Shown piece after piece: positions 45,428-51,997 of a stretch of 64,000 nt of DNA (positions within the stretch are counted from its first letter, which is position 1; each line of letters starts with the position of its first letter). Made by a program: the position numbers and the translations under genes. The stretch comes from Bradyrhizobium prioriisuperbiae (GTDB lineage: Bacteria; Pseudomonadota; Alphaproteobacteria; Rhizobiales; Xanthobacteraceae). A model generated the notes under the pieces. That model searched no databases. It was given only the letters and a program-made list of their open reading frames with translations, and was not told where the DNA came from. Location of the stretch: contig NZ_CP135921.1 of the NCBI RefSeq assembly GCF_032397745.1, positions 5,630,501 to 5,694,500 on the forward strand, in the 5' to 3' direction.

Positions 45428-46165
45428 TTAGGGCGATGAACTCGCTACAAGACGAGTGTCAACGGAATTCTCGACAACGCGAAGCAGCACGTCGATGAAC
45501 CCAACGACGAGGATTGCTTCTTCCTGCGAAAAACTATCGCTTACGTGGTGATGAGTATTGTTTCGGAACGCTGGAACAATGCCGCGCAGGATTTGCGTGA
45601 AGCCTCTTTGATCGTCGGCCTGACCACTTCCGACTTGAAGCACCGTTTTCGACATCTCGTCCTTGAATGCGAAATTCACCAAGGGCTCGCCGGTCATGGG
45701 CGTCGGTGGTCTTGCCTTCTTTCGTATGCGATCTTCCAGCACGAGCGTTGCCTGATTGATCGCGCGATCATATCGCGAACTTGCGCCGAGCAGGTCTAGA
45801 CATCGCGCTCGAAGGCCCTGATCCTGCAGAAGGTGCTTTGTAGCGCTCATCAGGGAAGTGCGCTTGGATGCGGGCTTTCGCGGAGATGACGGCTGTTTCG
45901 CCGCGCGGGCGGTCGCAGTACGTTCTGGGACGCTCTTTGCCAGCAAGTCACGCACCTCCGCCTGCTTCGATGAGTCAAGCTTCCGCTGATAAACAGCAGT
46001 CCCGATGCCAGATTGTTTGGCGAGATATATGAGCGCAGCCTCGGAGGAAACGCCGTACTTATGCGCAAGCTTGCTCACCGTCTCACCAATGTATTTTCCC
46101 GGCTTGTTCTTTGCCGTGGCGATTTTGGTCAAAAGCTTGGGATCGAGGATTTTCCTCGCCATCAC
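45428..46165 (-). CDS. HEPN/Ymh-type (TIGR02391) protein, last gene of the small-HTH operon
   Basis: This 245-residue protein has an N-terminal HTH-like part (residues 25-60, TVSKLAHKYGVSSEAALIYL), a basic Ser/Thr-rich linker, and a C-terminal Hypoth_Ymh-type domain (about 115-240). The domain carries FAFKDEMSKTVLQVG, DDQRGFTQILRGIVPAF, then R201-NNTHHH. R201 and H206 fit the R-x4-6-H active-site motif of HEPN ribonucleases. It would be an RNase effector, normally held inactive. It starts 1 bp after the preceding small-HTH gene in a five-gene minus-strand operon. The HEPN reading is inference from motif and fold resemblance. Confidence 0.75.
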   Translation of the reverse strand: MMARKILDPKLLTKIATAKNKPGKYIGETVSKLAHKYGVSSEAALIYLAKQSGIGTAVYQRKLDSSKQAEVRDLLAKSVPERTATARAAKQPSSPRKPASKRTSLMSATKHLLQDQGLRARCLDLLGASSRYDRAINQATLVLEDRIRKKARPPTPMTGEPLVNFAFKDEMSKTVLQVGSGQADDQRGFTQILRGIVPAFRNNTHHHVSDSFSQEEAILVVGFIDVLLRVVENSVDTRLVASSSP

Positions 46166-46166
46166 A

Positions 46167-46409
46167 CTATTTCCGTCGCGTCGGTGTTAGGAGAGTCCGC
46201 ACGCTGGTAACCGGGGACCCCACGATTGCCGCAATGTCGTTTGCGCCCAAGCCCATGTCAGCAAGGAAACGAACAATCTCGCCCACGCCCTGCTTACGCT
46301 TGCCCTTGGTGAAATCCTTGTCGTCAAGCAACTGCCGCATCGACAGCGCTATGAGGACGTTGAGTTTGCGCGATATGTCGTCCGAAAGCGCCTCACTGTT
46401 GCTGGCCAT
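46167..46409 (-). CDS. Small HTH protein 4 of the array (80 aa)
   Basis: This 80-residue protein has an N-terminal leucine-rich helix (ISRKLNVLIALSMRQLLDDK), a basic insert, then a sigma-region-4-like tri-helix (GEIVRFLADMGLGANDIAAI followed by VGSPVTSVRTLL) and a basic end (TPTRRK). It shares the plan helix plus HTH with its four paralogues but little exact sequence. It overlaps the gene before it by 17 bp and the HEPN gene starts 1 bp later. The helix probably mediates dimer or mixed oligomer formation (inference). Confidence 0.7.
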   Translation of the reverse strand: MASNSEALSDDISRKLNVLIALSMRQLLDDKDFTKGKRKQGVGEIVRFLADMGLGANDIAAIVGSPVTSVRTLLTPTRRK

Positions 46410-46581
46410 GACGCCTCGTCCCCTTCAACATCTTGTTGACGCTAGCGGTCGCTACGCGGAGGTGTTTCGCGATAGCCTGTTGCTTCACACCTTCGCGCGC
46501 CAATTCGAGCGCAAGGAGGTGCTGCAGCAGGGTGATGGCTGTATCTAGTTTTCCTTCCAAATCTGTTCCTTTTCCCTTCAC
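46393..46581 (-). CDS. Small HTH protein 3 of the array (62 aa)
   Basis: This 62-residue protein has a leucine-rich helix DTAITLLQHLLALELAREGV leading directly into the HTH KQQAIAKHLRVATASVNKML and a basic tail (KGTRRHGQQQ). It resembles HTH proteins of the sigma-70 region 4/Xre size class. It overlaps its upstream neighbour by 4 bp and its downstream neighbour by 17 bp, so the operon is tightly packed. Function unknown; DNA binding is inferred. Confidence 0.65.
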   Translation of the reverse strand: MKGKGTDLEGKLDTAITLLQHLLALELAREGVKQQAIAKHLRVATASVNKMLKGTRRHGQQQ

Positions 46582-46766
46582 GCGCTGGCTCCTTTTGTAT
46601 CTTTGGGCTTCTTCATCAACTTCCCGATGCGGCTAACGCGGTGGATATCCACACCCACGATCTGCCGGATTTGATGCTGTCCGATCCCCGCGAGCACAAG
46701 CTGAACGATCATCATATCCTTCAGTAGCTCTTCTACGCTGCTTTGCCGTTCCTTCGCCTTTACCAC
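46578..46766 (-). CDS. Small HTH protein 2 of the array (62 aa)
   Basis: This 62-residue protein has the helix VEELLKDMMIVQLVLAGIGQ followed by the HTH HQIRQIVGVDIHRVSRIGKL and a lysine-rich tail (MKKPKDTKGASA). Same architecture as the other array members. It begins 1 bp after the end of protein 1 and overlaps the next gene by 4 bp. Too short for a catalytic role; a DNA-binding or adaptor role is likely. Confidence 0.65.
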   Translation of the reverse strand: MVKAKERQSSVEELLKDMMIVQLVLAGIGQHQIRQIVGVDIHRVSRIGKLMKKPKDTKGASA

Positions 46767-46767
46767 G

Positions 46768-46992
46768 CTACTTCTCCTTCCGCTTCCGAATCCCCGACAC
46801 CGACAGCTCTTTGTTTATGTGCGTCTGAGTCCGTCCGAGGATTTCAGCGATCTCGGAAGGGCGTATACCCAAGCCGTAGAGCACCTCGATCTGCTGCCGA
46901 AGAGACATTGGCCGGTCATCCTTGGGGCGAAGCATTAGGGCAATAACTACCTTTAACAGGCGGTTCGTTGATTCCAAAGAAGCAGGGTCCAT
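46768..46992 (-). CDS. Small HTH protein 1 of the array (74 aa), first gene of the operon
   Basis: This 74-residue protein has an N-terminal helix (STNRLLKVVIALMLRPKDDR), then LRQQIEVLYGLGIRPSEIAE and ILGRTQTHINKEL, the clearest sigma-70-region-4-like HTH of the set, and a basic end (SGIRKRKEK). It heads the minus-strand operon protein 1, 2, 3, 4, HEPN. Its ATG at 46992 faces the plus-strand arm across the AT-rich region 46993-47165. The similarity to protein 4 (L-G-x-x-x-x-x-I-A-x-I-x-G) is the most visible. Confidence 0.7.
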   Translation of the reverse strand: MDPASLESTNRLLKVVIALMLRPKDDRPMSLRQQIEVLYGLGIRPSEIAEILGRTQTHINKELSVSGIRKRKEK

Positions 46993-47165
46993 ATATATCA
47001 GCCTTCAAGAAAGATGTTGGTCTCGCCAATAATTAGTATGTGTATCTAAATTTTCAATGGATTAATATTTATATATATACATCAATTGCTTATATGAATG
47101 TTATGAAATACACTTTTTGTAGTATTATTGACGGAATTGCCGCAAGACTGATTCGGGGGGAATTC
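46993..47165. promoter_or_regulatory. AT-rich divergent promoter region of the small-HTH module
   Basis: These 173 bp are strikingly AT-rich (runs such as TTAATATTTATATATATAC) compared with the window. On the plus strand TTGCTT (47086-47091), a 17-bp spacer and TACACT (47109-47114) could form a promoter, and GGGGGG lies just before ATG 47166. This is the obvious place for the array's HTH proteins to bind. Confidence 0.5.
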
Positions 47166-47345
47166 ATGGCCGCTACCGCAGACAAGCAGCTTGAAGATAT
47201 TAAACGCCTACTTGTCCTTCTTCTGATGAAGCTCGGCTCGTCCTCGGACGAGATCGCGCTGGCGCTGAGCGTCGATTCAAGCGCCGTACGGAGGCTTATT
47301 CCGGGGCGCAAGATCAAAAAGATCGTTTCGGAGCGAGGCGCCTGA
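47166..47345 (+). CDS. Small HTH protein 5, divergent arm (59 aa)
   Basis: This 59-residue protein has the helix LEDIKRLLVLLLMKLGSSSD, the HTH EIALALSVDSSAVRRLIPGR and a basic tail (KIKKIVSERGA). It repeats the plan of proteins 1-4 on the other strand. ATG 47166 is chosen for its G-rich ribosome site; the upstream frame reads through the AT-rich promoter. Its stop overlaps the next gene's start by one base, so the HTH and the nuclease-like gene are coupled. Confidence 0.68.
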   Translation: MAATADKQLEDIKRLLVLLLMKLGSSSDEIALALSVDSSAVRRLIPGRKIKKIVSERGA

Positions 47346-48229
47346 TGGTCGTCGCCGTCAACGACATTCGCTCCAATCCGCATGAGCAGATTGCTCATGC
47401 GGTGGCCGTTCTGAAACGATCAGCAGGCCTGCAGGAGATGTTTGAGGCGATCTGCAAGGGTGGAGCAAAGCCCAAGACAGTAACGCGGTTGATGGCGACC
47501 ACCGGGCGAAGCCATGTGAACGTTCTTCAGCTTGGTGGTAAGCTGGCCGATGCCCAACTCGTGCAGAAGACCAAAGTAGGTGGCGAGACTGCGTATGCAA
47601 AGGATCGGTATCTTGCCTCTAAGCGGGCCATGATTCAGCGCCTAATCAAGGATCCAAAGAAGCTCGCCAAACTCCCGACAAAGTATTCGCCGCGCCAAAG
47701 TGTGGCCGCGAGCGTTAAGATCACCGTTCCACATGCAAAGATTCAGATTAGGGAAGTCACAGTTGACGACTTCGACCAGTTCTCCAAAGTCAAAAAGATC
47801 AAATCGGCACCGAAGAAGGTCGTGTCAGAACGCGCCTTTAAGGATGGCATTCTCAAACTCATCGGTGACTCTGGGAAGTTTCAAGATTGGGGCGGCGAGC
47901 CCAACGACCTCTACACCACCAAGCTTCGGCACAGGGGCGTGCGGCGCCCGATGGCGTTTGCGTTTAAGGGGCCGGCTACGACCGGCGAATTGACGCCTAA
48001 AAAACTCGGCAAGAATGGCGACCAGATACAGCGCCTATTTCTCTCCCCGGCGGAGGTCTTTATCGTCCAGTACCACGATCACGTGGGTCAGGCGGCCATC
48101 GAGCAGATGAAAGCCTTCGCCTCCTTGAATTCCGTACGCGAAGGGAAAGTGATTTGGTATGGGGTCATAGATGGTGACGACACTAATCGTCTTATTGCGG
48201 CCTATCCTCGTCACTTCAAACTGAAATAG
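47345..48229 (+). CDS. Winged-helix plus restriction-nuclease-like protein, second effector
   Basis: This 294-residue protein has a winged-helix-like N-terminus (residues 14-95: VAVLKRSAGLQEMFEAICKG through GETAYAKDRYLASK) and a conserved C-terminal domain (160-290). The C-terminal domain has FQDWGGEPNDLYTTKLR (Glu185, Asp188), MAFAFKGPATTG (Lys208) and GKNGDQIQRLF (Gln227). The spacing of an acidic pair, an x-F-K strand and a following Q motif is reminiscent of PD-(D/E)xK nucleases. The residue two before the lysine is Ala206, where most carry Glu/Asp, so the active site may be migrated or degraded. Coupled to small HTH protein 5. Confidence 0.7.
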   Translation: MVVAVNDIRSNPHEQIAHAVAVLKRSAGLQEMFEAICKGGAKPKTVTRLMATTGRSHVNVLQLGGKLADAQLVQKTKVGGETAYAKDRYLASKRAMIQRLIKDPKKLAKLPTKYSPRQSVAASVKITVPHAKIQIREVTVDDFDQFSKVKKIKSAPKKVVSERAFKDGILKLIGDSGKFQDWGGEPNDLYTTKLRHRGVRRPMAFAFKGPATTGELTPKKLGKNGDQIQRLFLSPAEVFIVQYHDHVGQAAIEQMKAFASLNSVREGKVIWYGVIDGDDTNRLIAAYPRHFKLK

Positions 48230-48283
48230 ATCTAAGTCTTAACACGCTTTGACTTTCGAACCGACTTACGATGGCAACGTCGT

Positions 48284-48311
48284 GCGGGTCCGGTTCCCGC
48301 CGTTCGCACCA
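48284..48311 (+). pseudogene. tRNA 3'-end-like remnant
   Basis: GCGGG-TCCGGTT-CCCGC forms a 5-bp stem with a 7-base loop, followed by CGTTCGC-A-CCA, the shape of a T-arm, acceptor strand and CCA end. The loop departs from TTCRANN, and no matching 5' half is present within 100 bp upstream. 21 of 28 aligned positions match the 3' end of the tRNA-Leu at 43507-43828. It could be the far attachment-site remnant of the accessory block. Confidence 0.45.
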
Positions 48312-48337
48312 CCGATGTCTTGGCGAATCGGTGGTGC
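48306..48337. terminator. Strong hairpin at the edge of the accessory region
   Basis: GCACCACCGAT-GTCTTGGCGA-ATCGGTGGTGC is a perfect 11-bp stem with a 10-base loop that includes the CCA end of the tRNA-like remnant. No U run follows, so it may be a structural or attachment-site feature and not a terminator. Confidence 0.5.
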
Positions 48338-48372
48338 ACACGGGAGATCGGACCATCCGGCTTGAAAATACC

Positions 48373-49101
48373 CTAGCAGGATGGCCCCAGATCCCGCGAT
48401 CCCGGCATATAGGCAACGCTGAAGTTCGGCCGGGCCTGAATCCGGGCATACCAGTCTCTGACCCGCGGCAGTTCGCTCCACATCGTCGACAGGCCCAGGT
48501 CCTCCATCCGCACGATGGTCGGCGTGAGGCTGACGTCGGCAAGGGTGTAGTGGTCGCCGATCAGCCAGGGGCCGTCGGTGAGCGCCTGCTCCATCCGCTG
48601 CAGGGTCTGGTTCAGCTTGTCCAGGGCTTCGTCGATATCAGCCTGGCTGAAGCCGGTGCGGCCCATCTTGCGATAGAAGTGTTTTCGCAGCGGCAGCTGC
48701 TCGGTGTAGTCGAAGAATTGTTGGTCGCTCATCTGTGACCAGATCGGCACGAAATAGGCGTTGAACGAGGGCGGGCGGATCGCGGGTGTGGGCACCTCGT
48801 CGATATATTGCCGCCAGGCCCGCATCCGTGCGGCGATCTTGGGATCCTTCGGCCGCACAGGTCGCTCGGGATAGACATCTTCGAGATATTCGTTGATCAC
48901 GGTGCTGTCGATCACCACGTCGCCGCCGTCGAGCAAAGTGGGGACCACGCCGTTCGGATTCATCTTCAGATATTCCGGCGAGAGGTGATCGCCCGATCCG
49001 AAGTGGATGACGTGGCTGGTCCAGGTGAGTTGCTTCTCGGCGAGCACCAGCCTGACCTTCTGGCTGCATGTCGAAATGGGCGCGTGATAGAGTTCGAGCA
49101 T
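48373..49101 (-). CDS. Glutathione S-transferase family protein
   Basis: This 242-residue protein has an N-terminal thioredoxin-like GST domain (MLELYHAPISTCSQKVRLVL, EYLKMNPNGVVPTLLDG, VIDSTVINEYLEDVYPE) and a helical C-terminal domain ending RARPNFSVAYMPGSR-like. The active Ser/Cys lies in STCSQK. It shares the SQKVRL and NPNGVVPTL motifs with the second GST at 51998-52780, so the two are paralogues. A LysR regulator diverges from it across 105 bp. Confidence 0.88.
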   Translation of the reverse strand: MLELYHAPISTCSQKVRLVLAEKQLTWTSHVIHFGSGDHLSPEYLKMNPNGVVPTLLDGGDVVIDSTVINEYLEDVYPERPVRPKDPKIAARMRAWRQYIDEVPTPAIRPPSFNAYFVPIWSQMSDQQFFDYTEQLPLRKHFYRKMGRTGFSQADIDEALDKLNQTLQRMEQALTDGPWLIGDHYTLADVSLTPTIVRMEDLGLSTMWSELPRVRDWYARIQARPNFSVAYMPGSRDLGPSC

Positions 49102-49206
49102 GATATTCCTCCCGTGTTGTCTCCGGCCAGCATCCGACAGTCCGGTGTGCGCTGGGAAATGCACAGTGGTTATCGCTCCCATGATCGTTTTGAAGGAAGG
49201 CTAGCG

Positions 49207-50109
49207 ATGGATCTCGATGTCCTGAAAAGCTTCCGGCGCATCGTCGAGCTCGGCAGCGTGTCGCGGGCCGCGTCCGAACTCGGGATCTCCCAGCCGGCGC
49301 TGACGCGGCAGATGAAGCGGCTGGAGCATGAACTGGGCAGCGAGCTGCTGGTGCGGGACTCCCGGGGCGTGCAGCTCACGGAGGCCGGCGAGTTTCTATT
49401 GCCCCGCATCAGGCCGCTGCTCGATCAGGCCGCGCATGTCGCCGAGGAACTGTCGGAATGGCGCGGTGCACTGGCGGGGGACGTCGCCATCTGCATGCCC
49501 GCGTCGCTGCATCGCGCGGTCACATCGCCGCTGGTCGCCGATCTCCGGCGCACAGTGCCGGGGTTAAGGCTGCGGGTGATCGACGGCTTTGACGCGCTGC
49601 TGCACGATCAGTTGCGCGATGGCCTGGTCGATCTCGGTGTTCTGGTTCATGATCCCGAGCGGATTATCGATGGTGTCGACCAGACACCGTTGGTCCGCGA
49701 GCCGCTGATGCTGATCGGCCGGACATCGGCGTTTCCAGCCGATGCGCAGGTCAAGATCAGCGACATCGCCGACAAGGACCTGGCGCTTCCAGGCAAGCGA
49801 AACTACCTGCGCCATCGCATCGAAGCCTTGTTCCGAAAGAAGGGGCTCGCGCCGCGGATCGGGCTGGAGGTCGATTCGATGCGTCTCGCCAATGATCTTG
49901 TGATGGGCGGCGAATGCTTCTCCATCGTCCCGCAATCGGGGGTTGAAGTCGTGTCCCGAGCTGGCGTCGCAGCGTGGCCGATATCAGACGCGTCAATCTC
50001 CTGGGCGCTCTGTATTCAGAAACGGCGCCGGCAATCGCCGGTTGTCCGCCAGGTTGTCGCACGTCTCACAAGTTTTATGCTGCAGCCGCCGCGATCCAAG
50101 ATCGCCTGA
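49207..50109 (+). CDS. LysR-type transcriptional regulator
   Basis: This 300-residue protein has an N-terminal HTH MDLDVLKSFRRIVELGSVSR and AASELGISQPALTRQMKRLE, the LysR pattern, then a substrate-binding domain. It is divergent from the GST gene and the intergenic region between 49102 and 49206 is where it likely binds. ATG 49207 follows GAAGGCTA; the frame upstream reads through the GST. The inducer is unknown, presumably an aromatic related to the downstream cluster. Confidence 0.9.
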   Translation: MDLDVLKSFRRIVELGSVSRAASELGISQPALTRQMKRLEHELGSELLVRDSRGVQLTEAGEFLLPRIRPLLDQAAHVAEELSEWRGALAGDVAICMPASLHRAVTSPLVADLRRTVPGLRLRVIDGFDALLHDQLRDGLVDLGVLVHDPERIIDGVDQTPLVREPLMLIGRTSAFPADAQVKISDIADKDLALPGKRNYLRHRIEALFRKKGLAPRIGLEVDSMRLANDLVMGGECFSIVPQSGVEVVSRAGVAAWPISDASISWALCIQKRRRQSPVVRQVVARLTSFMLQPPRSKIA

Positions 50110-50164
50110 TCGCGCTGCTCTTTTTTGGAAATCTGGAACCGCGTTAGCCGGCGCATTTTGCCGG

Positions 50165-50193
50165 TTGACATTCGTGCGGACGGATTCAAATAT
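50165..50193 (+). promoter_or_regulatory. Putative sigma-70 promoter of the tetR-catabolic cluster
   Basis: TTGACA (50165-50170), a 17-bp spacer and AAATAT (50188-50193). The -35 is perfect and the -10 weak, as expected for a regulated promoter. The operator palindrome overlaps the start region just downstream. Confidence 0.55.
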
Positions 50194-50197
50194 GCAT

Positions 50198-50215
50198 TTC
50201 AAATGAGCATTTGAA
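50198..50215. promoter_or_regulatory. TetR operator palindrome
   Basis: TTCAAATG-AG-CATTTGAA is a perfect 8-2-8 inverted repeat five bases before the tetR start. A larger outer pair ATTCAAAT (50184-50191)/ATTTGAAT (50209-50216) overlaps it. Position over the transcription start suggests autorepression by the TetR encoded next. Confidence 0.7.
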
Positions 50216-50220
50216 TTTTC

Positions 50221-51027
50221 ATGACAACACGCGATCGCATCCTGTCAGCGGCTGAACGGCTCTTTGCGGAAAAGGGCGTCGAGAACGCCACGCTGAAGAT
50301 GGTCACGCAGGAGGCAGGGGTGAACCTCGCCGCCGTGAACTATCATTTCGGCTCGAAGGAAGAGCTGGTGTTCGCGGTGTTCGACGATCTGGCCGACCGC
50401 ATCTCGCGGCGGCGGCTGGCGCTGCTCGCGGCGCGGAAGCTGGCTGTTGGAGGCAAGCCGCTCGGCATCGAGGAGATCGTCTACTTCTTCATGGAGCCCT
50501 ACGTGCTGCACGAGGGTGGGCGCGACGGCGCGCTGCTGATCAACATGATCCTGCACCACCGGGTGTCGCCGACGCGAACCGCTGAACGAATCCTGGCGAA
50601 ATACTTCGACAAGGTTGCCTACAAGTTCGTCGAGGTGTTCACGGAATCGATCGGTCATCTCGACAAGAAAGCGCTGTGGTGGCGCTATTATTTCATGGTG
50701 AGTTCGATCCTGTTCACGGCGTCCGAGCGCGGGCAGGGCAATCGGCTGGCGCGGATCTCCGAAGGATCTGCTGATCTGAACAATCTCGATGAGCTGGTGC
50801 ATCAGCTCACCATCTTTCTGGCCGCCGGGATGACCGCGCCAAAGGACAGTCCGCGCGTTCAATTGCCGCCTGGATTTACGACTGCGGACTCGCGCGCCGG
50901 CAATGCGCCAGCGCGACCCAAGGTCGCCGATAAGACGCCCGGCAAAAAGCCGGCGACATCAAAAAGAGTCAAGGGAGAGAATGATGAGCCGATGGCCATA
51001 CGAAAAAGGACTTCACGATCTCGGTAA
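50221..51027 (+). CDS. TetR/AcrR family regulator
   Basis: This 268-residue protein has an HTH TTRDRILSAAERLFAEKGVE and ATLKMVTQEAGVNLAAVNYH with FGSKEELV, classic TetR. The C-terminal domain is the longer DUF1956/CerR-like type, followed by a lysine-rich tail (about 235-268, KPATSKRVKGENDEP). The last 44 bases overlap the following MBL gene, which starts inside its tail. The operator lies directly upstream. It likely controls the catabolic genes that follow. Confidence 0.9.
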   Translation: MTTRDRILSAAERLFAEKGVENATLKMVTQEAGVNLAAVNYHFGSKEELVFAVFDDLADRISRRRLALLAARKLAVGGKPLGIEEIVYFFMEPYVLHEGGRDGALLINMILHHRVSPTRTAERILAKYFDKVAYKFVEVFTESIGHLDKKALWWRYYFMVSSILFTASERGQGNRLARISEGSADLNNLDELVHQLTIFLAAGMTAPKDSPRVQLPPGFTTADSRAGNAPARPKVADKTPGKKPATSKRVKGENDEPMAIRKRTSRSR

Positions 51028-51985
51028 CGGCTGCTTTGCCTGGCTGGTGCCGGACGGGTCGTGGGGATACAGCAACGCCGGCCTGATCGTCGACGGCGAC
51101 GACAGCCTGCTGGTCGATACGCTGTTCGATCTCAAATTGACGCGGGAGATGCTGGCCGGCATGCGCACCAAGGTGCCGCAAGCCACCCATATCGACACCC
51201 TGGTCAACACCCACGCCAATGGCGACCACACCTTCGGCAATCAGCTGGTCGCAGACGCGCGCATCATCGGCACCAAGGCCTGCGTCAGCGAAATGCTGGA
51301 GCGGCCGCCGGAGTTCCTGCGCGAACGCATGGCCAACTGGCAGCAGCTCGGCGAAGCCGGGGCGTTCATGCACGAAGTGATGGGCAGTCGTTTCGATTTC
51401 GAAGGCGTCGTGAATACGCCGCCGACGTCGGCGTTCGATGGCGAGATGTCGCTGCGGGTCGGGGCCAAGGAGGTCAAGTTGCTGGAAGTGGGACCGGCCC
51501 ACACCCACGGCGACCTGCTGGTGCATGTGCCCGAGGATCGCGTGGTGTTTACCGGCGACATCATGTTCGTGAAGGGGCATCCGGTGGTCTGGGCCGGACC
51601 GATCTCGAACTGGATCAAGGCATGCGACCAGATCCTGGCCTGGGATGTCGAGACCGTCGTGCCCGGCCATGGTGCCATCACTGACAAAAACGGTGTGCGC
51701 GAGCTCAAGACCTATTTCGAATTCATCCTGGTCGAGGCGCGCAAGCGGTTCGATGCCGGCATGACCGACGAGGAAGCCGCGCGCGACATTTCATGGGATG
51801 CGTTCCGCGACTGGGGTGATCCGGAGCGGGTGTTCGTCAATGTCAACGCCGCCTATCGCGGTTTCGTCAACGATACGAATCCGCCCGATGTCATGCGCAT
51901 GTTCAGCCTGATGGCGGAGGCGCATTTCAAAAGAAAGGCCGCTTGCCCGGCCTGCGGTGGTCACGGCGACACGCATTCGCATTGA
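50984..51985 (+). CDS. Metallo-beta-lactamase-fold hydrolase
   Basis: This 333-residue protein has the MBL zinc motif NTHANGDHTFGN (HxxxD), AHTHGDLLVHVPEDRVVFTG (third His and Asp) and VVPGHGAI (final His). The two-metal site looks complete, though the usual HxHxDH is HANGDH. The C-terminal KAACPACGGHGDTHSH adds a Cys/His tail that may bind metal. The substrate could be a lactone, thioester or phosphonate-like compound. ATG 50984 is best spaced from AGGGAGA; 50981 is possible. First enzyme of the cluster. Confidence 0.85.
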   Translation: MSRWPYEKGLHDLGNGCFAWLVPDGSWGYSNAGLIVDGDDSLLVDTLFDLKLTREMLAGMRTKVPQATHIDTLVNTHANGDHTFGNQLVADARIIGTKACVSEMLERPPEFLRERMANWQQLGEAGAFMHEVMGSRFDFEGVVNTPPTSAFDGEMSLRVGAKEVKLLEVGPAHTHGDLLVHVPEDRVVFTGDIMFVKGHPVVWAGPISNWIKACDQILAWDVETVVPGHGAITDKNGVRELKTYFEFILVEARKRFDAGMTDEEAARDISWDAFRDWGDPERVFVNVNAAYRGFVNDTNPPDVMRMFSLMAEAHFKRKAACPACGGHGDTHSH

Positions 51986-51997
51986 GGGGAGCCAGTC

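Noticed and set aside
43829..48283. Integrase or transposase inside the accessory block
   Set aside because: I looked for tyrosine-recombinase R-H-R-Y patterns and DDE/serine recombinases in the frames here and found none.
48284..48311. Complete second tRNA gene
   Set aside because: No 5' acceptor or D-arm partner for CGTTCGC is found upstream at the right distance, and the T-loop is degenerate.
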